Shown in pieces: positions 55,604 to 64,000 of a DNA stretch of 64,000 nt. Numbering within the stretch: the first letter of the stretch is position 1; every line of letters starts with the position of its first letter. The stretch is from positions 62,001 through 126,000 of the forward strand of contig NZ_KB849283.1 in NCBI RefSeq assembly GCF_000368145.1, in the 5' to 3' direction. The notes under the pieces were generated by a model. The model ran no database searches, was not told the DNA's origin, and was given only the letters and a program-made list of their open reading frames with translations. The translations under genes were made by a program, and so were the position numbers. The stretch comes from Acinetobacter guillouiae CIP 63.46 (GTDB lineage Bacteria > Pseudomonadota > Gammaproteobacteria > Pseudomonadales > Moraxellaceae).

Positions 55604-57055
55604 TTATTTTACCGCACTATATTGATCAACTAAGCTACGACTTGCTTCATTCATCCCTATAATTTCAACCTGAATGTTATTTTGCAGAAACTTGTTTTGT
55701 ACCTGATTGAGCATACTGACAGAGGTAATATCCCAAATATGGGCATGGGTTAAATCGATAATGACATGATCAACAGATTTATTAAAATCAAAAAACTGAA
55801 AGAATTTTTCTGAACTGCTAAAGAAAATTTGCCCATAAATTTCATATTTTCGGGTCGTGCTGTTCAAAAGATGAGATTGGACACGTACTGCATTTTCTAA
55901 TTTATTGACCAAGAAAAGTGCAGATAAAAGTACACCAATCAACACGCCTAAAGCTAAGTTATGCGTCATCAGTACAATGACCACCACCGCAAGCATCACG
56001 CTATTGCTTTGTTTGGGATGTTTTGAAAAGTTTTTGACTGAGTCCCAGTTGAATGTAGTAAAAGCCACCATAATCATAATTGCCACCAGTGCAGCCATTG
56101 GAATATAAGACAGCCATTCTTTTAAAAAGACCACTAAACACAGTAAAAAAACACCAGCAACCAAGGTCGATAAGCGAGTTCGTGCACCAGAAGACACATT
56201 GATAATTGATTGCCCAATCATGGCACAACCTGCCATACCCCCCATAAACCCACTGACCATATTGGCGATGCCTTGACCACGACATTCTTTATGACGATTG
56301 CCTTCTGTTTGCGTCACTTCATTAACAATCGTGGTGGTCATCATGGTTTCGAGTAAACCTACGGTTGCCAAAGTGATGGCATAAGGAAAAATAATTTTTA
56401 AGGTATCCAAGTTAAGTGGAATGTCTGGAATTAAAAACAGCGGTAAAGTGTCTGGAAATTTTCCTAAATCACTGACTGTACGCATATCTGCACCCAAAAA
56501 TAAGGTAGCTAAACTCAGTACAATAATGCATACCAAAGGTGAGGGAATGAGTTGACCAATTTTGGGAATATAGGGGAAAAGATAAACCACCCCTAAGCCA
56601 AAGGCGACAAATAGATAAGCCATCAGATCCATACGTTGTAATTCAGGAATCTGTGCCACAAAGATAAGAATAGCCAATGCATTGACAAAACCATAGACGA
56701 CAGACTGTGAAACAAAGCGCATCAGTTTTGCAACTTTAAAATAGCCAGCAAGAATCTGAAGAATTCCAGTCAAAATTGTGGTGGCAAATAAATACTGTAA
56801 ACCATGATCTTTGACGAGAGTAACCATCAGCAACGCCATTGCGCCCGTGGCTGCGGAAATCATTGCGGTACGTCCACCAAAGAAAGCAATGCTCACTGCA
56901 ATACAAAATGATGCATACAGGCCGACTTGTGGATCTACGCCTGCAATTGCAGAAAAAGCGATTGATTCAGGAATAAGTGCCAAGCCTACGACCATTCCAG
57001 CAAGTACATCTGTACGAATATTGGAAAACCATTCCGCTTTTTTTAGACTAATCAC
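55604..57055 (-). CDS. SulP-family anion transporter with STAS domain
   Basis: A 483-residue inner-membrane transporter with about eleven or more helices, starting [20 protein letters not shown] then [22 protein letters not shown], the family signature. Further family stretches are [12 protein letters not shown] and [26 protein letters not shown] sequence. A C-terminal STAS domain (from about residue 385) includes [18 protein letters not shown]. SulP proteins carry sulfate, bicarbonate or other anions; this one is BicA/SulP-like and the substrate is not fixed. I chose the GTG at 57055, with AAAGG six bases upstream; a longer ORF starts at a TTG at 57160. Confidence 0.9.
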   Translation of the reverse strand: MISLKKAEWFSNIRTDVLAGMVVGLALIPESIAFSAIAGVDPQVGLYASFCIAVSIAFFGGRTAMISAATGAMALLMVTLVKDHGLQYLFATTILTGILQILAGYFKVAKLMRFVSQSVVYGFVNALAILIFVAQIPELQRMDLMAYLFVAFGLGVVYLFPYIPKIGQLIPSPLVCIIVLSLATLFLGADMRTVSDLGKFPDTLPLFLIPDIPLNLDTLKIIFPYAITLATVGLLETMMTTTIVNEVTQTEGNRHKECRGQGIANMVSGFMGGMAGCAMIGQSIINVSSGARTRLSTLVAGVFLLCLVVFLKEWLSYIPMAALVAIMIMVAFTTFNWDSVKNFSKHPKQSNSVMLAVVVIVLMTHNLALGVLIGVLLSALFLVNKLENAVRVQSHLLNSTTRKYEIYGQIFFSSSEKFFQFFDFNKSVDHVIIDLTHAHIWDITSVSMLNQVQNKFLQNNIQVEIIGMNEASRSLVDQYSAVK

Positions 57056-57269
57056 TATAAACCTTTCATCATTCTTTAAAGATGCGTATGTTAAAACATC
57101 TCTTAGTGAAAAAGCAGTTAACTTTGACTTGAAAAAGTCTTCATTTTGTTGAATATTCAAGTTATAGCTGATTTTATAAATTTATGCTTTTTGCAATTTT
57201 ATGTTTTACGACTTGAAATTGTGATCTGAGCCATTTACAACTTAAACAGTCATATAACAAGGATTAGAT

Positions 57270-57881
57270 ATGAAATTATATTATTCACCAGGTGCATGTT
57301 CTTTAGCTGCCCATATTTTACTCAACGAAATTAATGTTGATTTTGATCTAGAACGTGTTGATTTAAAAACGCATAAAACAGAAAAGGGCGCAGATTATTA
57401 CGAAATCAATCCAAAAGGCTATGTACCCGCATTAGAAATCAATCCGGGTTTACTTTTAACTGAAAATGTTGCAGTACTGCCTTTTATTGCACAACACGAT
57501 CCTAAACAGGATTTGATCCCACCATCAGGTTTGGGACGTGCTAAAGTTTTAGAATGGTTGGGTTATTTAAACTCAGAGTTGCATGATGAATACGCCGTCT
57601 TCTTTGACCCAGCGATCACTGAAGATGAAAAAGTACGTGGCTATGCAACCATAGATAAAATGTTGAAATATATAGATGACTATCTTGCAGAGTCTGAATA
57701 CGATTATTTGGTCAATGACCGCTTTGGTCCTGCTGATGCGTACTTGTTTGTACTGACAAATTGGTCGAATTCAATTCATCATGATCTAACCCCATTTACC
57801 AATATTGTGGCATTACGCAATAAAGTCGCTGAACGTCAATCTGTACAGATTGCAATGCGTGATGAAGGTTTAATTCCTTAA
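57270..57881 (+). CDS. Glutathione S-transferase (beta-class type)
   Basis: A 203-residue GST with an N-terminal thioredoxin-like domain (MKLYYSPGACSLAAHI, where Ser6 and Cys10 are near the glutathione site; NPKGYVPALEI) and a C-terminal helical domain from about residue 85 (LGRAKVLEWLGYLNSELHDEY). It resembles E. coli GstA. Cytoplasmic; conjugates glutathione to electrophiles or protects against oxidants. Monocistronic, with terminator. Confidence 0.93.
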   Translation: MKLYYSPGACSLAAHILLNEINVDFDLERVDLKTHKTEKGADYYEINPKGYVPALEINPGLLLTENVAVLPFIAQHDPKQDLIPPSGLGRAKVLEWLGYLNSELHDEYAVFFDPAITEDEKVRGYATIDKMLKYIDDYLAESEYDYLVNDRFGPADAYLFVLTNWSNSIHHDLTPFTNIVALRNKVAERQSVQIAMRDEGLIP

Positions 57882-57901
57882 GTATGCTTGAATCGATATA
57901 C

Positions 57902-57926
57902 AAAAGCACCTACGGGTGCTTTTTTA
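57902..57926 (+). terminator. Intrinsic terminator of the GST gene
   Basis: AAAGCACC pairs with GGTGCTTT around TACG (with G-C closing), followed by T residues. Confidence 0.85.
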
Positions 57927-58082
57927 TTGAATTGATTAATGTGAAATGGGCAGAAAGAGGGAAAGATATTTATTGTTGATTTTTAGTCAATAATGTTTTG
58001 CTTATTTTTGCGTTTTTTGCGATAAAAATAAGCTCTATAGTTGCGCCATAAATCAAGCGTATTGGTAAAACATAGGTAAACA

Positions 58083-58664
58083 ATGAGTAATATCTTAATC
58101 GTAAATGGTGCGAAACAGTTTGCACATTCAAATGGTGAATTAAACGATACCCTAACTGCTTTGGGTGAAGACGTGCTTAGCGATTTGGGACACAGTGTAA
58201 AAGTGACACGTACCGATGCAAATTACGATGCTCAAGAAGAAGTAGAGAAATATCTCTGGGCGGATGTTGTGATCTATCAAATGCCAGGTTGGTGGATGGG
58301 TGCGCCGTGGACCATGAAAAAATATATTGATGATGTTTTTACCACTGGTCATGGCAGTTTATATGCCAACGATGGTCGTAGCCGTTCTGATGCTGCCAAA
58401 AAATATGGCTCAGGTGGTTTGATTCAGGGGAAAAAGTATATGTTGTCGTTAACTTGGAATGCACCCTTACAAGCGTTTGATGATCCTGAGCAATTTTTCC
58501 ATGGTGTTGGTGTAGATGGTGTGTATTTACCTTTTCATAAAGCCAATCAATTTTTAGGAATGCAAAGTTTAGAAACGTTTATTGTCAATGATGTGATTAA
58601 AGCACCACAAATTGCGCAATATGAACAGGCATATCGCCAACATTTACAGCAGCTTTTTGCTTAA
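58083..58664 (+). CDS. mdaB: NADPH-quinone reductase MdaB
   Basis: A 193-residue flavodoxin-like FAD enzyme that reduces quinones by two electrons. MSNILIVNGAKQFAHSNGEL at the N-terminus, YQMPGWWMGAPWTMKKYIDD (about 64-83) and SLTWNAPLQAF are typical of MdaB. It is followed by the YgiN-type quinol monooxygenase gene, the same pair as mdaB-ygiN in E. coli, where the two form a quinone redox cycle. Confidence 0.93.
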   Translation: MSNILIVNGAKQFAHSNGELNDTLTALGEDVLSDLGHSVKVTRTDANYDAQEEVEKYLWADVVIYQMPGWWMGAPWTMKKYIDDVFTTGHGSLYANDGRSRSDAAKKYGSGGLIQGKKYMLSLTWNAPLQAFDDPEQFFHGVGVDGVYLPFHKANQFLGMQSLETFIVNDVIKAPQIAQYEQAYRQHLQQLFA

Positions 58665-58713
58665 GCAAATTGGAATTTTGAATATCTCGTTTAAAAAATT
58701 TAAGGAGTCTAAA

Positions 58714-59028
58714 ATGTTGACTATTGTGGCTGAAATCCGTGCATATCCAAATGCATTACACAAAGATAAAATTATCCAAGCATTTAAGAAAATTACCCCG
58801 ACAGTATTACAAGAGCAAGGCTGTCATGGTTATCAGCTATTGGTTGATGCTGGTGTTGATGTGAGTTATCAAAGCAAGGATTCTGATTTGATCGTGATGC
58901 TTGAAAAATGGGAAAGTATTGAACATCTCAATGCCCACTTGCAAACTGAGCATATGCAAGCGCATCAACTTGAAGTAAAAGAGCATGTTGCTGATGTTAA
59001 AATCCGTATTTTAGAACATGGATTTTAA
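58714..59028 (+). CDS. YgiN-type quinol monooxygenase
   Basis: A 104-residue ferredoxin-like ABM-domain protein. It starts MLTIVAEIRAYPNALHKDKI at 58714 with a strong AAGGAG ribosome site; the ORF extends upstream inside mdaB without support. Related E. coli YgiN oxidises quinols formed by MdaB. Probably acts as a dimer in the cytoplasm. Confidence 0.88.
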   Translation: MLTIVAEIRAYPNALHKDKIIQAFKKITPTVLQEQGCHGYQLLVDAGVDVSYQSKDSDLIVMLEKWESIEHLNAHLQTEHMQAHQLEVKEHVADVKIRILEHGF

Positions 59029-59048
59029 AGCTAATTTATTGTTATAAG

Positions 59049-59088
59049 CTTCTTTCTCGCTTTGGGAGAAGGCTAGGGTGAGGGATTC
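59049..59088. repeat. REP-like G-rich hairpin after the YgiN-type gene
   Basis: CTTCTTTCTC and GGGAGAAGG form an imperfect stem around GCTTT, followed by CTAGGGTGAGGG and a T stretch. This sequence style recurs between genes in Acinetobacter and related genomes (knowledge, not searched). It may also serve as a terminator. Confidence 0.5.
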
Positions 59089-59137
59089 TTTTATGTTGAA
59101 TTATTGTTTTTAAAAAATAATTTATAAAAGACATCCA

Positions 59138-59845
59138 TCATTGAACATAACGCTCAAAGTTGATTTGCTCAAGTTTGGGCAAAGGTGCTTTCTTTAATTT
59201 TGACCAGAATATCTTTGGTGTATTTTTGCGATCAAGTTCTTGCGTACTGGTGACATTTTTGATTTTCCTTGTTAAAAAATTAGTACTTTCAGTTCGACTG
59301 TCACCTGATGGTATATCGAAATAATGTAAATCATAGCCGATCAGATCGAATGATGGGTTTTGATAGCGGAAAGTATAAATATTATTAAAGACCTCCCATG
59401 AATTACAACGAAACGAGTAATTTAATGTGATCTTAAGTTGTCCATTCTGGATGATTGGTGAATTGTCTACAATCAATGGATCGATAAGGCAAGGGCGTTC
59501 ATTGTTGCTTTCTCTAGGGAGTGAAGAATTACTGGTGATAAGGCGATAAGTTTGAGCGTCTTTAAATAGAACTAATAATTTTCGCTCATTTTGGTTAAGT
59601 AGAAGATTTGCTGGCTTTTTATGATTGAATTTATTTTTAACAATATTTACGGGATCCGTATTTTCAATAATCAGCACCATATCGGCCTGTTGATCACCAT
59701 TTAAGTCACCTTGAACTTTGCTAAGTATTTTCCAATCTTTAGGAATGAAAGCTTGAACATCAGCTTCAGTATTGGTTTCTGCCCACACTAAGCTTGAGCA
59801 GACTGTTAATGTAAAAAATAGAAGTAATAGATTGTTATTCTTCAT
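59138..59845 (-). CDS. Exported protein with DxNxD motif, paralogue 3 of 3
   Basis: A 235-residue protein with a signal peptide (MKNNNLLLLFFTLTVCSSLV, ending near WA). Near residue 48 it has GDLNGDQQADMVLIIEN, matching the first half of a calcium-binding FG-GAP/dockerin-like loop. The remainder is beta-rich and shared with the two upstream paralogues. I chose the ATG at 59845 (GGAAG ribosome site) over a GTG six codons upstream. Function unknown; probably periplasmic. Confidence 0.75.
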   Translation of the reverse strand: MKNNNLLLLFFTLTVCSSLVWAETNTEADVQAFIPKDWKILSKVQGDLNGDQQADMVLIIENTDPVNIVKNKFNHKKPANLLLNQNERKLLVLFKDAQTYRLITSNSSLPRESNNERPCLIDPLIVDNSPIIQNGQLKITLNYSFRCNSWEVFNNIYTFRYQNPSFDLIGYDLHYFDIPSGDSRTESTNFLTRKIKNVTSTQELDRKNTPKIFWSKLKKAPLPKLEQINFERYVQ

Positions 59846-60027
59846 GGTTTTCTTCCAATTCACTGAATTGTAAATTTATGCCTATTTTTAGGCATGTCCC
59901 CAAACTATCACTTTTGATTACCTTGTCTTAGCTAATTTTTTATGGCAAATATCGAGTCCTCTTCGACACCTTTATTCTCAGAATAATATGGCATATTTAT
60001 GAATTGTTGGTAGATACGAAACGCATT

Positions 60028-60732
60028 TTATTCAAACTCGCCGTAGTCTTTAAAATTGATCTGCTCAAGTTTAAGTGAATAACTGTTCTTTAATTTGGAC
60101 CAAGAAACTTGCTTAGCTTGATCCTGATTTTCAAACTCACCACCACCTGTAGTGTTTTTAATTTTACCTGTTAGAAAATTGATACTTTTCGCACTGGTTT
60201 CACCAGATGCACGATGGAAGTAATCTGTATCGTAACCAATCAGCTTAAAAGACTGGTTTTGATAACGGAAAGTAAAAGCATTGTTATAGACAGACCATGA
60301 ACCACAACTGAGCCAATAATGTAAATTAATTTTAACTAATCCATTTTTGATGGTGAGTGGATCGCCTTCACCTAGAGGGTCAGCAAGACAAGGTGATTCT
60401 TTATCTCCCTCAGTAGGAAGCGAGTAATTACTTGCAACAAGACGAAAGCCTTGAGGGGCTTTAAATAAAATTAATAACTTTCGATTGTTTAAATTCAGCT
60501 GGGGATTACCTAATCCATCATTTGTCACAATATTTTTTGGATCTGTATTTTCAATAATTAAGGCAAGATCTGTTTGCTTATCACCATTTAAATCACCTTG
60601 TACTTTACTCAACACTTTCCAGTTTTTAGGGATAAATGATTGATAGTCAGCTTTGGTGCTGGTGTCTGCCCAAACCAAAGCTGAGCATGTGGTTAATGCA
60701 CAAAATAAAAGTAATTCAGTTTTGTTTTTCAT
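60028..60732 (-). CDS. Exported protein with DxNxD motif, paralogue 2 of 3
   Basis: A 234-residue protein with a signal peptide (MKNKTELLLFCALTTCSALV, ending near WA). GDLNGDKQTDLALIIEN is at about residues 46-62. The IPKxWKxLSKVQGDLNGD region is nearly the same as in paralogue 3; the C-terminal SWSKLK...KLEQINFxxY ending is shared too. Its ATG overlaps the stop of paralogue 1 by one base, so the two are cotranscribed. No named domain beyond the calcium-loop-like motif. Confidence 0.78.
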   Translation of the reverse strand: MKNKTELLLFCALTTCSALVWADTSTKADYQSFIPKNWKVLSKVQGDLNGDKQTDLALIIENTDPKNIVTNDGLGNPQLNLNNRKLLILFKAPQGFRLVASNYSLPTEGDKESPCLADPLGEGDPLTIKNGLVKINLHYWLSCGSWSVYNNAFTFRYQNQSFKLIGYDTDYFHRASGETSAKSINFLTGKIKNTTGGGEFENQDQAKQVSWSKLKNSYSLKLEQINFKDYGEFE

Positions 60733-61412
60733 TATTTTTCTCCAATAAATTGAACGCTAAAGTTATGAATAAATTGTTCGTTATCCCAAGGAATATTCTC
60801 CAAGGTATAGCTTGTCGATGTTTTCAGCGTTTTCCAAACAATTTTGGCTGGCGTTTCAACTTCTGCAAAGATATTTGGCGTTGTGGTCACTTTGGCTTTG
60901 TTGCTTAGAAAGTTAAGGCTAGTTTCTTTTTGTTTGCCACTAATTTTATCTAAATCATAAGCATCAAATCCAATCAGGTGGAATTGATTGTTTTTTAGTT
61001 TAAACCCATAGGTATACATCAAGCCATACGTATTGCTACAGGATGACATGGTATTGAATAACACATCTAAGCGTTGATTTTCGATCGTCAATGAGGAGTC
61101 ATCTAGAGCATCTTCGATACAGAGTTCTTCTGAACGATAGGTCCAGTTAGGGATTTGTCGACTTAGCTTAAGTTGTAATTGTTGGCCTTTTTGAAAAAGC
61201 ACTAAAAGCTTTCGATTGTGCTGACTTTCATTTTTAGGTTGGATGATGAGGGCAATATCCTTTTTACCATCTTGATTCAAGTCACCTTCTGCTTGAGCAA
61301 GAATTTCCCAATTGTTTGGGACAAATTTTTGTAATGAGGTAGAAGGCTGACTTGCAAAGCTTAGCGATGAATAAACGCTCAGGAGCAGGGCGGTATTTAT
61401 TATTTTATTCAT
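60732..61412 (-). CDS. Exported protein with DxNxD motif, paralogue 1 of 3
   Basis: A 226-residue protein with a signal peptide (MNKIINTALLLSVYSSLSFA). VPNNWEILAQAEGDLNQDGK is at about residues 31-50, a closer match to a canonical DxNxDG calcium loop than in the other two copies. I chose the ATG at 61412 with GAAAGG upstream. It is more diverged than paralogues 2 and 3 and lies first in the tandem array, directly downstream of thiS-thiG but beyond a hairpin. Confidence 0.78.
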   Translation of the reverse strand: MNKIINTALLLSVYSSLSFASQPSTSLQKFVPNNWEILAQAEGDLNQDGKKDIALIIQPKNESQHNRKLLVLFQKGQQLQLKLSRQIPNWTYRSEELCIEDALDDSSLTIENQRLDVLFNTMSSCSNTYGLMYTYGFKLKNNQFHLIGFDAYDLDKISGKQKETSLNFLSNKAKVTTTPNIFAEVETPAKIVWKTLKTSTSYTLENIPWDNEQFIHNFSVQFIGEK

Positions 61413-61446
61413 GACCTTTCTCAATGAATTTATCAAGATATTTTAA

Positions 61447-61478
61447 GCCTAAAAGGACTTCAAGAAATCCTTTTAGGC
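61447..61478 (-). terminator. Hairpin between thiG and the paralogue array
   Basis: GCCTAAAAGGA pairs with TCCTTTTAGGC around a short loop with one mismatch. A weak T/A-rich tail follows on the minus strand; it probably ends the thiS-thiG transcript. Confidence 0.65.
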
Positions 61479-61489
61479 AATTCAAACGA

Positions 61490-62290
61490 TTATTTAAAGA
61501 AATAACCTGTTTCTGGTGAACTCGCATTTGCCATTCGTTTACGTGGCATACGACCCGCCAAATAGGCTTCACGTCCAGCTTCAACCGCTTTTTTCATTGC
61601 TGATGCCATTAAAATTGGATGATGTGCAGCGGCAATCGCGGTATTCATCAATACGCCATCGCAACCTAATTCCATTGCGATTGCGGCATCGCTTGCAGTA
61701 CCTACACCAGCATCAACCAAAACTGGCACTTTGGCATTTTCTTTAATAATTGAAATAGTATGCGGATTTAAAATGCCTAGGCCAGAACCAATTAAGCTAC
61801 CTAAAGGCATGATCGCAACACAACCCATGCTTTCAAGTTCTTGAGCCACAATAGGGTCATCCGATGTATACACCATTACTTCAAAGCCATCTTCAATCAA
61901 TGTGCGAGCTGCATCAAGTGTCGCTGTTACATTTGGATAAAGGGTTTTCTCATCACCTAATACTTCCAATTTGACCAGGTTATGGCCATCTAAAAGTTCA
62001 CGTGCAAGCATACAGGTACGTACTGCGCTATTGGCGTCAAAACAACCCGCTGTGTTCGGTAAGATGGTGTATTTTTCAGGTGGAAGGATTGACAGTAAGT
62101 TAGGCTGATCTGGATTTTGCCCAATGTTTACTCGGCGAATCGCCACTGTCACAATTTCAGCGCCACTGGCTTGAATTGCTAAATCAGTTTCTTGCATGTC
62201 TTTGTATTTACCCGTACCCACGAGAAGACGAGATTGAAAAGTACGAGAACCGATAATAAGAGGGGAGTTTTCAGTAGGAAAATCTAGCAT
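61490..62290 (-). CDS. thiG: Thiazole synthase
   Basis: ThiG forms the thiazole ring of thiamine from 1-deoxyxylulose 5-phosphate, dehydroglycine and ThiS-thiocarboxylate. 266 residues, TIM barrel. The Schiff-base Lys is Lys107 in [10 protein letters not shown], and [21 protein letters not shown] is the phosphate-binding region. It is downstream of thiS with a 14-base gap, in the usual thiS-thiG order. No thiamine (TPP) riboswitch was seen upstream. Confidence 0.97.
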   Translation of the reverse strand: MLDFPTENSPLIIGSRTFQSRLLVGTGKYKDMQETDLAIQASGAEIVTVAIRRVNIGQNPDQPNLLSILPPEKYTILPNTAGCFDANSAVRTCMLARELLDGHNLVKLEVLGDEKTLYPNVTATLDAARTLIEDGFEVMVYTSDDPIVAQELESMGCVAIMPLGSLIGSGLGILNPHTISIIKENAKVPVLVDAGVGTASDAAIAMELGCDGVLMNTAIAAAHHPILMASAMKKAVEAGREAYLAGRMPRKRMANASSPETGYFFK

Positions 62291-62304
62291 GGGAGAGCTC
62301 CAAA

Positions 62305-62502
62305 TTAGCCGCCACCGACAGCGTGAATGATTTCAATACGGTCTTTTTCAGCAATAGGGGTAAGTTCAAGTTTACTTTTGGAAATGATCATTTCATTCAT
62401 TTCTACGGCAAAGCGTTTACCTTCGAGTGAAAGTTCCTGAACCAGTTGTAAAAGATTTTGGCAAGCGGTTTCTTGAGGCTCACCATTTAAGAAAATTTGC
62501 AT
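62305..62502 (-). CDS. thiS: Sulfur carrier protein ThiS
   Basis: A 65-residue ubiquitin-fold sulfur carrier. The C-terminus ends in HAVGGG, giving the Gly-Gly end that is thiocarboxylated before ThiG uses it. The start [11 protein letters not shown] at 62502 is typical of the family; an ATG two codons upstream is also possible. Confidence 0.93.
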   Translation of the reverse strand: MQIFLNGEPQETACQNLLQLVQELSLEGKRFAVEMNEMIISKSKLELTPIAEKDRIEIIHAVGGG

Positions 62503-62552
62503 ATACATTCCATTCGATTGCGCAAATTGTGATGTCTAAAATCAAAATAATT

Positions 62553-62918
62553 TTATTTAGCGTATTTCAATGCATTCCATGCAAGGACCAGCCAACCTGC
62601 AATCATCAGTGCTCCACCAATGGGTGTAATTGCACCTAAACCTCGTGGTAAACCCAGTGCCATGACATAAAGCGAACCGCAGAAAAATAAAATACCGATT
62701 TGGATGAGTAAGAAGCTGGCTTTGATTGGAAGTTGAGGGATGACTTTACTGAGAATAGCCAGTGCCAATAGGCCCAGTGCGTGGTAGAAAAAATAATCAG
62801 TTGCTGTTTGCCACCATGCCAACTGGGCTTCAGTTGCGTGAGCTTTTAAACCATGTGCGCCAAATGCACCTAAGATTACTGCAAGCGCTAAATTCAGTGC
62901 TGAAATTGCAATCCACAT
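62553..62918 (-). CDS. DUF423 family membrane protein
   Basis: A 121-residue protein with four membrane helices and the DUF423 signature ALAVILGAFGAHGLKAH near the N-terminus (about residues 12-28), then ATDYFFYHALGLLAL and FFCGSLYVMAL. E. coli YgdD is a relative of unknown function. It lies between rpoH and thiS on the same strand. Confidence 0.9.
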   Translation of the reverse strand: MWIAISALNLALAVILGAFGAHGLKAHATEAQLAWWQTATDYFFYHALGLLALAILSKVIPQLPIKASFLLIQIGILFFCGSLYVMALGLPRGLGAITPIGGALMIAGWLVLAWNALKYAK

Positions 62919-63021
62919 AAGCCAGTCATCTGCATAAATTTGCGCATAACATTAACACAATTTCGAAGCGGGATTAAAGGCAAAATCTATTAAGAATAAA
63001 GATTTGACAAAAATATCAGGC

Positions 63022-63050
63022 AAAATAAAAGGGCATGTCGCCCTTTTATT
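63022..63050 (-). terminator. Intrinsic terminator of rpoH
   Basis: AATAAAAGGGC pairs with GCCCTTTTATT around ATGTC, with a T-rich 3' side on the minus strand, about 45 bases after the rpoH stop. Confidence 0.85.
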
Positions 63051-63094
63051 GAAAATATAAATTATTGGTCTGGTATACAGACCGTTTTGAAGAT

Positions 63095-63964
63095 TTAGTT
63101 GGATGACATGGCAACTTTGATTTTGTCCATGGCATTTTTTTCTAACTGACGAATACGCTCAGCAGAGACATTGTACTCTGCAGCCAGTTCATGCAAGGTC
63201 GATTTATCATCATCTAACCAACGGCGCTGTAAGATGTTGCGTGAGCGATCATCCAACTGTTCCATAGCATTATGCAAAGCTGAAGTACTTTGTTCTTCGT
63301 AATCTTCTTCTTCGACTAAGCGAGCAGGGTCATAGCGGTTATCTTCGAGATAAAGCGCTGGTGCAACATGAGTTGAACCTTCGTCATCGTCATCACCTTG
63401 AGCTTCAAAAGCAGCATCATAAGCGGTTAAACGACCTTCCATTTCCAAGACTTGTTCTGCTGTTACATTTAAGTCGTTGGCAATTGATTGTGCTTCTTCA
63501 AGTGTAAGTTTTTTACTTGATTTTTTTAGGCTACGTAAATTAAAAAACAATTTACGTTGCGCTTTGGTGGTCGCAATTTTGACAATACGCCAATTGCGAA
63601 TCACATATTCATGAATTTCAGCCTTAATCCAGTGCACAGCAAAAGACACCAAACGCACGCCCATATTGGGGTCAAAGCGTTTAACTGCTTTCATTAAACC
63701 GAGATTACCTTCTTGAATTAAATCACCTTGTGGCAAACCATAGCCCGCATAGCTGCGCGCAATATGCACCACAAAACGTAAGTGAGACATCACTAACATT
63801 TTCGCAGCATCTAAATCTTGATCGTAAAAATAGCGATCAGCTAACTCTTTTTCTTGTTCAGCTGTCAAGATTGGAATCTGATTTACGGTGCTGATATAAG
63901 CACCTAAGTTAACACCTGGTGCAGATAAGGACAGGGGCATCAACTGATTGCTGCTGTCACTCAT
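63095..63964 (-). CDS. rpoH: RNA polymerase sigma-32 factor (heat shock)
   Basis: A 289-residue sigma-70-family factor. Region 2 contains [20 protein letters not shown] and [20 protein letters not shown], then [20 protein letters not shown]. The RpoH-specific stretch [13 protein letters not shown] is present, and region 4 has [20 protein letters not shown]. It directs transcription of heat-shock genes. The start has an AAGGAGA ribosome site in the last bases of the window. In E. coli rpoH is controlled by mRNA structure; its upstream DNA is not in the window, so this cannot be judged here. Confidence 0.97.
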   Translation of the reverse strand: MSDSSNQLMPLSLSAPGVNLGAYISTVNQIPILTAEQEKELADRYFYDQDLDAAKMLVMSHLRFVVHIARSYAGYGLPQGDLIQEGNLGLMKAVKRFDPNMGVRLVSFAVHWIKAEIHEYVIRNWRIVKIATTKAQRKLFFNLRSLKKSSKKLTLEEAQSIANDLNVTAEQVLEMEGRLTAYDAAFEAQGDDDDEGSTHVAPALYLEDNRYDPARLVEEEDYEEQSTSALHNAMEQLDDRSRNILQRRWLDDDKSTLHELAAEYNVSAERIRQLEKNAMDKIKVAMSSN

Positions 63965-64000
63965 GGGTTCTCCTTATAGGAATTTCGTTGTATAGCTAAT

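Noticed and set aside
62503..62552. Possible thiamine riboswitch upstream of thiS
   Set aside because: The gap to the DUF423 gene is too short and shows no TPP-riboswitch core (no CTGAGA-type motif).

Overview
The window is chromosomal DNA of an Acinetobacter-type gammaproteobacterium (Moraxellaceae). The basis is low G+C with A/T-rich intergenic DNA, the gene neighbourhoods (fis next to purH; rpsF-rpsR-rplI followed by dnaB and alr; prfA-prmC; a cyoABCDE quinol oxidase; divergent ppsA/ppsR) and a short BLUF photoreceptor resembling Acinetobacter BlsA. This is a judgement from protein content, not a database result. I found no tRNA, rRNA, CRISPR array, prophage or intact transposase gene.

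Layout. 1-5.2 kb (minus strand): 5' part of purH, fis, a zinc-ribbon DUF3426 membrane protein, prmA, a bile-acid:Na+ symporter-family gene and a small secreted protein. 5.4-7.3 kb: mnmG. 7.5-7.8 kb: an apparently free-standing short transcription unit encoding an 18-residue peptide. 7.8-8.8 kb: a WYL regulator. 9.0-12.9 kb: a sigma-54-type promoter followed by an Anbu proteasome-like gene cluster (circularly permuted ATP-grasp, alpha-E, transglutaminase-like, Anbu protease) whose ATP-grasp gene is split by a -1 frame change. 13.2-19 kb: BLUF protein, alr, DUF4259 protein, dnaB, and rpsF-rpsR-rplI with an S6:S18-type leader. 19-28 kb: DUF3142 lipoprotein plus a 710-residue exported protein, the cyo operon, and an RDD/GYF_2 protein. 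28-35 kb: ppsA/ppsR, an exported orphan, a truncated flavin-monooxygenase-like protein paired with a di-iron ferritin-like protein, and a YiaA-type membrane protein. 35-41 kb: a luciferase-like oxidoreductase, two duplicated glycine-zipper proteins, prfA-prmC and a bestrophin. 41-49 kb: a sulfonate/taurine-type ABC permease and binding protein without an ATPase, an AraC regulator, and an acyl-CoA catabolic set (SDR, acyl-CoA dehydrogenase, acyl-CoA synthetase). 49-57 kb: an ExeM/NucH-type extracellular nuclease with a GlyGly-CTERM tail, a 7TM histidine kinase and its response regulator, a MITE-like element, a possible 26-residue membrane peptide and a SulP transporter. 57-64 kb: a glutathione transferase, mdaB plus a quinol monooxygenase, three tandem exported paralogues, thiS-thiG, a DUF423 membrane protein and rpoH.

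How the genes work together. Most of the window is housekeeping: purine synthesis, translation and its modification enzymes, replication, respiration, gluconeogenesis, thiamine synthesis and the heat-shock sigma factor. The most unusual blocks are the sigma-54-driven Anbu cluster with its broken or recoded ATP-grasp gene, the 18-residue peptide unit at 7.5 kb, and the 770-base interval at 54.8-55.6 kb that holds the MITE-like element, a spaced direct repeat and the small hydrophobic ORF.
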